A stretch of 64,000 nt of DNA. Origin: Axinella damicornis (Eukaryota > Porifera > Demospongiae > Axinellida > Axinellidae). Below the pieces are notes generated by a model, which saw only the letters and a list, made by a program, of their open reading frames with translations, was not told the origin of the DNA and searched no databases. Location of the stretch: positions 3,933,121 through 3,997,120 of the forward strand of contig OZ007512.1 in assembly GCA_963931865.1 (NCBI GenBank), given 5' to 3'. The position numbers and the translations under genes were made by a program. Numbering within the stretch: position 1 is the first letter of the stretch; each line of letters opens with the position of its first letter. Shown here one piece after another: positions 55,254 to 64,000 of the stretch.

Positions 55254-58200
55254 TATATACCTCTGCTCTACCTGGCTCTACCTCTGCTCTACCTGGCTCT
55301 ACCTCTGCTCTACCTCTGCTCTACCTGGCTCTACCTCTGCTCTACCTCTGCTCTACCTGGCTCTACCTCTGCTCTACCTCTGCTCTACCTGGCTCTACCT
55401 CTGCTCTACCTCTGCTCTACCTGGCTCTACCTCTGCTCTACCTCTGCTCTACCTGGCTCTACCTCTGCTCTACCTGGCTCTACCTCTGCTCTACCTGGCT
55501 CTACCTGGCTCTACCTCTGCTCTACCTGGCTCTACCTCAGCTCTACCTGGCTCTACCTCTGCTCTACCTGGCTCTACCTGGCTCTACCTCTGCTCTACCT
55601 GGCTCTACCTCTGCTCTACCTGGCTCTACCTCTGCTCTACCACTGCTCTACCTGGCTCTACCTCTGCTCTACCTGGCTCTACCTCTGCTCTACCTGCCTC
55701 TACCTGGCTCTATATACCTCTGCTCTACCTGGCTCAACCTCTGCTCTACCTGGCTCTACCTCTGCTCTACCTCTGCTCTACCTGGCTCTACCTCTGCTCT
55801 ACCTGGCTCTACCTGGCTCTACCTCTGCTCTACCTGGCTCTACCTCTGCTCTACCTGGCTCTACCTCTGCTCTACCTGGCTCTACCTCTGCTCTACCTCT
55901 GCACTACCTGGCTCTACCTCTGCTCTACCTCTGCTCTACCTCGCTCTACCTGGCTCTACCTCTGCTCTACCTGGCTCTACCTCTGCTCTACCTGGCTCTA
56001 CCTCTGCTCTACCTGGCTCTACCTCTGCTCTACCACTGCTCTACCTGGCTCTACCTCTGCTCTACCTGGCTCTACCTCTGCTCTACCTGCCTCTACCTGG
56101 CTCTATATACCTCTGCTCTACCTGGCTCTACCTCTGCTCTACCTGGCTCTACCTCTGCTCTACCTCTGCTCTACCTGGCTCTACCTCTGCTCTACCTCTG
56201 ATCTACCTGGCTCTACCTGGCTCTACCTCTGCTCTACCAGGCTCTACCTCTGCTCTACCTGGCTCTACCTCTACTCTACCTGGCTCTACCTGGCTCTACC
56301 TCTGCTCTATCTGGCTCTACCTCTGCTCTACCTGGCTCTACCTCTGCTCTACCTCTGCTCTACCTGGCTCTACCTCTGCTCTACCTCTGCTCTACCTGGC
56401 TCTACCTCTGCTCTACCTCTGCTCTACCTGGCTCTACCTCTGCTCTACCTCTGCTCTACCTGGCTCTACCTGGCTCTACCTCTGCTCTACCTGGCTCTAC
56501 CTCTGCTCTACCTGGCTCTACCTCTGCTCTACCTCTGCTCTACCTCTGCTCTACCTGGCTCTACCTCTGCTCTACCTGGCTCTACCTCTGCTCTACCTGG
56601 CTCTACCTGGCTCTACCTCTGCTCTACCTGGCTCTACCTCTGCTCTACCTGGCTCTACCTCTGCTCTACCACTGCTCTACCTGTCTCTACCTCTGCTCTA
56701 CCAGGCTCTACCTCTGCTCTACCTGCCTCTACCTGGCTCTATATACCTCTGCTCTACCTGGCTCTACCTCTGCTCTACCTGGCTCTACCTCTGCTCTACC
56801 TCTGCTCTACCTGGCTCTACCTCTGCTCTACCTCTGCTCTACCTGGCTCTACCTCTGCTCTACCTCTGCTCTACCTGGCTCTACCTCTGCTCTACCTCTG
56901 CTCTACCTGGCTCTACCTCTGCTCTACCTCTGCTCTACCTGGCTCTACCTCTGCTCTACCTCTGCTCTACCTGGCTCTACCTCTGCTCTACCTGGCTCTA
57001 CCTCTGCTCTACCTGGCTCTACCTGGCTCTACCTCTGCTCTACCTGGCTCTACCTCAGCTCTACCTGGCTCTACCTCTGCTCTACCTGGCTCTACCTGGC
57101 TCTACCTCTGCTCTACCTGGCTCTACCTCTGCTCTACCTGGCTCTACCTCTGCTCTACCTGGCTCTACCTCTGCTCTACCTCTGCACTACCTGGCTCTAC
57201 CTCTGCTCTACCTCTGCTCTACCTCGCTCTACCTGGCTCTACCTCTGCTCTACCTGGCTCTACCTCTGCTCTACCTGGCTCTACCTCTGCTCTACCTGGC
57301 TCTACCTCTGCTCTACCACTGCTCTACCTGGCTCTACCTCTGCTCTACCTGGCTCTACCTCTGCTCTACCTGCCTCTACCTGGCTCTATATACCTCTGCT
57401 CTACCTGGCTCTATCTCTGCTCTACCTGGCTCTACCTCTGCTCTACCTCTGCTCTACCTGGCTCTACCTCTGCTCTACCTCTGCTCTACCTGGCTCTACC
57501 TGGCTCTACCTCTGCTCTACCAGGCTCTACCTCTGCTCTACCTGGCTCTACCTCTGCTCTACCTGGCTCTACCTGGCTCTACCTCTGCTCTATCTGGCTC
57601 TACCTCTGCTCTACCTGGCTCTACCTCTGCTCTACCTCTGCTCTACCTGGCTCTACCTCTGCTCTACCTCTGCTCTACCTGGCTCTACCTCTGCTCTACC
57701 TCTGCTCTACCTGGCTCTACCTCTGCTCTACCTCTGCTCTACCTGGCTCTACCTGGCTCTACCTCTGCTCTACCTGGCTCTACCTCTGCTCTACCTGGCT
57801 CTACCTCTGCTCTACCTGGCTCTACCTCTGCTCTACCTCTGCACTACCTGGCTCTACCTCTGCTCTACCTCTGCTCTACCTCGCTCTACCTGGCTCTACC
57901 TCTGCTCTACCTGGCTCTACCTCTGCTCTACCTGGCTCTACCTCTGCTCTACCTGGCTCTACCTCTGCTCTACCTGGCTCTACCTCTGCTCTACCTGGCT
58001 CTACCTCTGCTCTACCTCTGCACTACCTGGCTCTACCTCTGCTCTACCTGGCTCTACCTCTGCTCTACCTGGCTCTACCTCTGCTCTACCTCTGCACTAC
58101 CTGGCTCTACCTCTGCTCTACCTCTGCTCTACCTCGCTCTACCTGGCTCTACCTCTGCTCTACCTGGCTCTACCTCTGCTCTACCTGGCTCTACCTCTGC

Positions 58201-61200
58201 TCTACCTGGCTCTACCTCTGCTCTACCACTGCTCTACCTGGCTCTACCTCTGCTCTACCTGGCTCTACCTCTGCTCTACCTGCCTCTACCTGGCTCTATA
58301 TACCTCTGCTCTACCTGGCTCTACCTCTGCTCTACCTGGCTCTACCTCTGCTCTACCTCTGCTCTACCTGGCTCTACCTCTGCTCTACCTCTGATCTACC
58401 TGGCTCTACCTGGCTCTACCTCTGCTCTACCAGGCTCTACCTCTGCTCTACCTGGCTCTACCTCTGCTCTACCTGGCTCTACCTGGCTCTACCTCTGCTC
58501 TATCTGGCTCTACCTCTGCTCTACCTGGCTCTACCTCTGCTCTACCTCTGCTCTACCTGGCTCTACCTCTGCTCTACCTCTGCTCTACCTGGCTCTACCT
58601 CTGCTCTACCTCTGCTCTACCTGGCTCTACCTCTGCTCTACCTCTGCTCTACCTGGCTCTACCTGGCTCTACCTCTGCTCTACCTGGCTCTACCTCTGCT
58701 CTACCTGGCTCTACCTCTGCTCTACCTCTGCTCTACCTCTGCTCTACCTGGCTCTACCTCTGCTCTACCTGGCTCTACCTCTGCTCTACCTGGCTCTACC
58801 TGGCTCTACCTCTGCTCTACCTGGCTCTACCTCTGCTCTACCTGGCTCTACCTCTGCTCTACCACTGCTCTACCTGTCTCTACCTCTGCTCTACCAGGCT
58901 CTACCTCTGCTCTACCTGCCTCTACCTGGCTCTATATACCTCTGCTCTACCTGGCTCTACCTCTGCTCTACCTGGCTCTACCTCTGCTCTACCTCTGCTC
59001 TACCTGGCTCTACCTCTGCTCTACCTCTGCTCTACCTGGCTCTACCTCTGCTCTACCTCTGCTCTACCTGGCTCTACCTCTGCTCTACCTCTGCTCTACC
59101 TGGCTCTACCTCTGCTCTACCTCTGCTCTACCTGGCTCTACCTCTGCTCTACCTGGCTCTACCTCTGCTCTACCTGGCTCTACCTGGCTCTACCTCTGCT
59201 CTACCTGGCTCTACCTCAGCTCTACCTGGCTCTACCTCTGCTCTACCTGGCTCTACCTGGCTCTACCTCTGCTCTACCTGGCTCTACCTCTGCTCTACCT
59301 GGCTCTACCTCTGCTCTACCTGGCTCTACCTCTGCTCTACCTCTGCACTACCTGGCTCTACCTCTGCTCTACCTCTGCTCTACCTCGCTCTACCTGGCTC
59401 TACCTCTGCTCTACCTGGCTCTACCTCTGCTCTACCTGGCTCTACCTCTGCTCTACCTGGCTCTACCTCTGCTCTACCACTGCTCTACCAGGCTCTACCT
59501 CTGCTCTACCTGCCTCTACCTGGCTCTATATACCTCTGCTCTACCTGGCTCTACCTCTGCTCTACCTGGCTCTACCTCTGCTCTACCTCTGCTCTACCTG
59601 GCTCTACCTCTGCTCTACCTCTGCTCTACCTGGCTCTACCTCTGCTCTACCTCTGCTCTACCTGGCTCTACCTCTGCTCTACCTCTGCTCTACCTGGCTC
59701 TACCTCTGCTCTACCTCTGCTCTACCTGGCTCTACCTCTGCTCTACCTGGCTCTACCTCTGCTCTACCTGGCTCTACCTGGCTCTACCTCTGCTCTACCT
59801 GGCTCTACCTCAGCTCTACCTGGCTCTACCTCTGCTCTACCTGGCTCTACCTGGCTCTACCTCTGCTCTACCTGGCTCTACCTCTGCTCTACCTGGCTCT
59901 ACCTCTGCTCTACCTGGCTCTACCTCTGCTCTACCTCTGCACTACCTGGCTCTACCTCTGCTCTACCTCTGCTCTACCTCGCTCTACCTGGCTCTACCTC
60001 TGCTCTACCTGGCTCTACCTCTGCTCTACCTGGCTCTACCTCTGCTCTACCTGGCTCTACCTCTGCTCTACCACTGCTCTACCTGGCTCTACCTCTGCTC
60101 TACCTGGCTCTACCTCTGCTCTACCTGCCTCTACCTGGCTCTATATACCTCTGCTCTACCTGGCTCTACCTCTGCTCTACCTGGCTCTACCTCTGCTCTA
60201 CCTCTGCTCTACCTGGCTCTACCTCTGCTCTACCTCTGCTCTACCTGGCTCTACCTGGCTCTACCTCTGCTCTACCAGGCTCTACCTCTGCTCTACCTGG
60301 CTCTACCTCTGCTCTACCTGGCTCTACCTGGCTCTACCTCTGCTCTATCTGGCTCTACCTCTGCTCTACCTGGCTCTACCTCTGCTCTACCTCTGTTCTA
60401 CCTGGCTCTACCTCTGCTCTACCTCTGCTCTACCTGGCTCTACCTCTGCTCTACCTCTGCTCTACCTGGCTCTACCTCTGCTCTACCTCTGCTCTACCTG
60501 GCTCTACCTGGCTCTACCTCTGCTCTACCTGGCTCTACCTCTGCTCTACCTGGCTCTACCTCTGCTCTACCTGGCTCTACCTCTGCTCTACCTCTGCACT
60601 ACCTGGCTCTACCTCTGCTCTACCTCTGCTCTACCTCGCTCTACCTGGCTCTACCTCTGCTCTACCTGGCTCTACCTCTGCTCTACCTGGCTCTACCTCT
60701 GCTCTACCTGGCTCTACCTCTGCTCTACCTGGCTCTACCTCTGCTCTACCACTGCTCTACCTGGCTCTACCTCTGCTCTACCTGGCTCTACCTCTGCTCT
60801 ACCTGCCTCTACCTGGCTCTATATACCTCTGCTCTACCTGGCTCTACCTCTGCTCTATCTGGCTCTACCTCTGCTCTACCTGGCTCTACCTCTGCTCTAC
60901 CTCTGCTCTACCTGGCTCTACCTCTGCTCTACCTCTGCTCTACCTGGCTCTACCTCTGCTCTACCTCTGCTCTACCTGGCTCTACCTCTGCTCTACCTCT
61001 GCTCTACCTGGCTCTACCTCTGCTCTACCTGGCTCTACCTGGCTCTACCTCTGCTCTACCTGGCTCTACCTCTGCTCTACCTGGCTCTACCTCTGCTCTA
61101 CCTGGCTCTACCTCTGCTCTACCTCTGCACTACCTGGCTCTACCTCTGCTCTACCTCTGCTCTACCTCGCTCTACCTGGCTCTACCTCTGCTCTACCTGG

Positions 61201-63593
61201 CTCTACCTTTGCTCTACCTGGCTCTACCTCTGCTCTACCTGGCTCTACCTCTGCTCTACCACTGCTCTACCTGGCTCTACCTCTGCTCTACCACTGCTCT
61301 ACCTGGCTCTACCTCTGCTCTACCTGGCTCTACCTCTGCTCTACCTGCCTCTACCTGGCTCTATATACCTCTGCTCTACCTGGCTCTACCTCTGCTCTAC
61401 CTGGCTCTACCTCTGCTCTACCTCTGCTCTACCTGGTTCTACCTCTGCTCTACCTCTGCTCTACCTGGCTCTACCTGGCTCTACCTCTGCTCTACCAGGC
61501 TCTACCTCTGCTCTACCTGGCTCTACCTCTGCTCTACCTGGCTCTACCTCTGCTCTATCTGGCTCTACCTCTGCTCTACCTGGCTCTACCTCTGCTCTAC
61601 CTCTGCTCTACCTGGCTCTACCTCTGCTCTACCTCTGCTCTACCTGGCTCTACCTCTGCTCTACCTCTGCTCTACCTGGCTCTACCTCTGCTCTACCTCT
61701 GCTCTACCTGGCTCTACCTGGCTCTACCTCTGCTCTACCTGGCTCTACCTCTGCTCTACCTGGCTCTACCTCTGCTCTACCTCTGCTCTACCTCTGCTCT
61801 ACCTGGCTCTACCTCTGCTCTACCTGGCTCTACCTCTGCTCTACCTGGCTCTACCTGGCTCTACCTCTGCTCTACCTGGCTCTACCTCTGCTCTACCTGG
61901 CTCTACCTCTGCTCTACCACTGCTCTACCTGTCTCTACCTCTGCTCTACCAGGCTCTACCTCTGCTCTACCTGCCTCTACCTGGCTCTATATACCTCTGC
62001 TCTACCTGGCTCTACCTCTGCTCTACCTGGCTCTACCTCTGCTCTACCTCTGCTCTACCTGGCTCTTCCTCTGCTCTACCTCTGCTCTACCTGGCTCTAC
62101 CTCTGCTCTACCTCTGCTCTACCTGGCTCTACCTCTGCTCTACCTCTGCTCTACCTGGCTCTACCTCTGCTCTACCTCTGCTCTACCTGGCTCTACCTCT
62201 GCTCTACCTGGCTCTACCTCTGCTCTACCTGGCTCTACCTGGCTCTACCTCTGCTCTACCTGGCTCTACCTCAGCTCTACCTGGCTCTACCTCTGCTCTA
62301 CCTGGCTCTACCTGGCTCTACCTCTGCTCTACCTGGCTCTACCTCTGCTCTACCTGGCTCTACCTCTGCTCTACCACTGCTCTACCTGGCTCTACCTCTG
62401 CTCTACCTGGCTCTACCTCTGCTCTACCTGCCTCTACCTGGCTCTATATACCTCTGCTCTACCTGGCTCTACCTCTGCTCTACCTGGCTCTACCTCTGCT
62501 CTACCTCTGCTCTACCTGGCTCTACCTCTGCTCTACCTCTGCTCTACCTGGCTCTACCTCTGCTCTACCTGGCTCTACCTGGCTCTACCTCTGCTCTACC
62601 TGGCTCTACCTCTGCTCTACCTGGCTCTACCTCCGCTCTACCTGGCTCTACCTCTGCTCTACCTCTGCACTACCTGGCTCTACCTCTGCTCTACCTCTGC
62701 TCTACCTCGCTCTACCTGGCTCTACCTCTGCTCTACCTGGCTCTACCTCTGCTCTACCTGGCTCTACCTCTGCTCTACCTGGCTCTACCTCTGCTCTACC
62801 ACTGCTCTACCTGGCTCTACCTCTGCACTACCTGGCTCTACCTCTGCTCTACCTGCCTCTACCTGGCTCTATATACCTCTGCTCTACCTGGCTCTACCTC
62901 TGCTCTACCTGGCTCTACCTCTGCTCTACCTCTGCTCTACCTGGCTCTACCTGGCTCTACCTCTGCTCTACCAGGCTCTACCTCTGCTCTACCTGGCTCT
63001 ACCTCTGCTCTACCTGGCTCTACCTGGCTCTACCTCTGCTCTACCTGGCTCTACCTCTGCTCTACCTGGCACTACCTCTGCTCTACCTGGCTCTACCTGG
63101 CTCTACCTCTGCTCTACCTGGCTCTACCTCTGCTCTACCTGGCTCTACCTCTGCTCTACCACTGCTCTACCTGTCTCTACCTCTGCTCTACCTGGCTCTA
63201 CCTCTGCTCTACCTCTGCTCTACCTGGCTCTACCTCTGCTCTACCTCTGCTCTACCTGGCTCTACCTGGCTCTACCTCTACTCTACCTGGCTCTACCTCT
63301 GCTCTACCTCTGCTCTACCTGGCTCTACCTCTGCTCTACCTCTGCTCTACCTGGCTCTACCTCTGCTCTACCTGGCTCTACCTCTGCTCTACCTGGCTCT
63401 ACCTGGCTCTACCTCTGCTCAACCTGGCTCTACCTCAGCTCTACCTGGCTCTACCTCTGCTCTACCTGGCTCTACCTGGCTCTACCTCTGCTCTACCTGG
63501 CTCTACCTCTGCTCTACCTGGCTCTACCTCTGCTCTACCACTGCTCTACCTGGCTCTACCTCTGCTCTACCTGCCTCTACCTGGCTCTATATA
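55254..63593. repeat. Higher-order domain 3 of the satellite (TATATA-marked)
   Basis: TATATA marks at 55254, 55711, 56104, 56740, 57387, 58297, 58933, 59527, 60142, 60820, 61362, 61988, 62445, 62870 and 63588. Spacings of 457, 636 and 425 recur, some identical to those in domain 1. The GACTCTACCTCTGATC marker is absent. Confidence 0.8.
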
Positions 63594-64000
63594 CCTCTGC
63601 TCTACCTGGCTCTACCTGGCTCTACCTCTGCTCTACCTGGCTCTACCTCTGCTCTACCTGGCTCTACCTCTGCTCTACCTGGCTCTACCTCTGCTCTACC
63701 TCTGCACTACCTGGCTCTACCTCTGCTCTACCTCTGCTCTACCTGGCTCTACCTGGCTCTACCTCTGCTCTACCTGGCTCTACCTCTGCTCTACCTGGCT
63801 CTACCTCTGCTCTACCTGGCTCTACCTCTGCTCTACCTGGCTTTATCTGGCTTTACCTCTGCTCTACCTGGCTCTACCTCTGCTCTACCTGGCTCTACCT
63901 CTGCTCTACCTGGCTCTACCTCTGCTCTCCCTGGCTCTACCTCTGCTCTACCTCTGCTCTACCTGGCTCTACCTCTGCTCTACCTCTGCTCTACCTGGCT

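Larger units (their letters stand above)
36008..64000. repeat. Giant two-unit minisatellite (10-mer and 11-mer), about 28 kb, runs off the right edge
   Basis: The array is made of GCTCTACCTG (10 bp) and GCTCTACCTCT (11 bp), mixed in irregular order; runs of one unit are usually one or two long, rarely three. About 2,600-2,700 units are present (length divided by 10.5). No unrelated insertion is seen. Recurrent variants include GCCTCTACCTG, GCACTACCT, GATCTACCT, TCTCTACCT, CGCTCTACC and a TCTATATACC unit. A 10+11 pair is 21 bp, that is seven codons, so in one phase the frame reads GSTSALP, in the others ALPLLYL or WLYLCST. Neither unit creates a plus-strand stop in any phase, so frames exceed 1,000 codons. 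Each 10-mer or 11-mer not paired rotates the frame. Stops come from point changes such as CTGACT. I do not call these genes: no start context, no domain, and all three frames are equally open. Confidence 0.95.

Noticed and set aside
36008..64000. CRISPR-like array or a G-quadruplex satellite
   Set aside because: There are no unique spacers, and the G-rich strand has no runs of three or more G.

Overview
The window reads as nuclear DNA of an animal, most likely a demosponge. This is inferred from architecture, not from a database search: interrupted genes with very short introns (about 140 bp), TATA and 5'-UTR intron signals, a TKL-like kinase joined to a coiled coil and Kelch repeats, a tandem family of seven-pass membrane proteins, many small non-autonomous DNA transposons, and a giant satellite. 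Nothing bacterial is visible.

Left half (1-36,000). The core is a tandem segmental duplication. Unit 1 (about 1.43-16.06 kb) and unit 2 (about 20.07-33.21 kb) share the same order: a plus-strand kinase-coiled-coil-Kelch gene, a repeat-rich spacer, then two minus-strand two-exon genes for signal-peptide plus 7TM proteins (A and B in unit 1; C and D in unit 2), then a shared distal flank. Tail sequences pair A with C and B with D, so the whole block was copied. Decay is complementary. In unit 1 the kinase is broken (nonsense codon plus 16-bp deletion) but 7TM-B is intact. In unit 2 the kinase is intact but 7TM-C is heavily decayed and 7TM-D has a 2-bp frameshift. 7TM-A carries a TTAA-element insertion in its coding exon, a frameshift and a 0.6-kb deletion. 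A lone SAM-domain exon and a duplicated promoter-like/foldback module lie between the units (16.1-20.0 kb).

Transposons. Several insertions can be delimited to the base by terminal inverted repeats and target duplications. Two have an empty site in the other unit: a hAT-like element with an 8-bp duplication (4014-4442) and a CAGGGGCGG-ended element in a poly-G tract (23681-24152). Others are a TTAA element (9895-10888), a TA element (9074-9774), TTAA palindromes (13946-14125, 32881-32973) and a Mutator-like foldback with 9-bp duplications (35121-35789) about 220 bp before the satellite.

Right half (about 36,008-64,000, running off the edge). This is an uninterrupted minisatellite built from two related units, a 10-mer (GCTCTACCTG) and an 11-mer (GCTCTACCTCT), in irregular binary order with higher-order structure. 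The plus strand of both units lacks stop codons in all frames, so very long ORFs of GSTSALP / ALPLLYL / WLYLCST heptapeptides arise automatically. I treat these as by-products of the repeat and not as genes.
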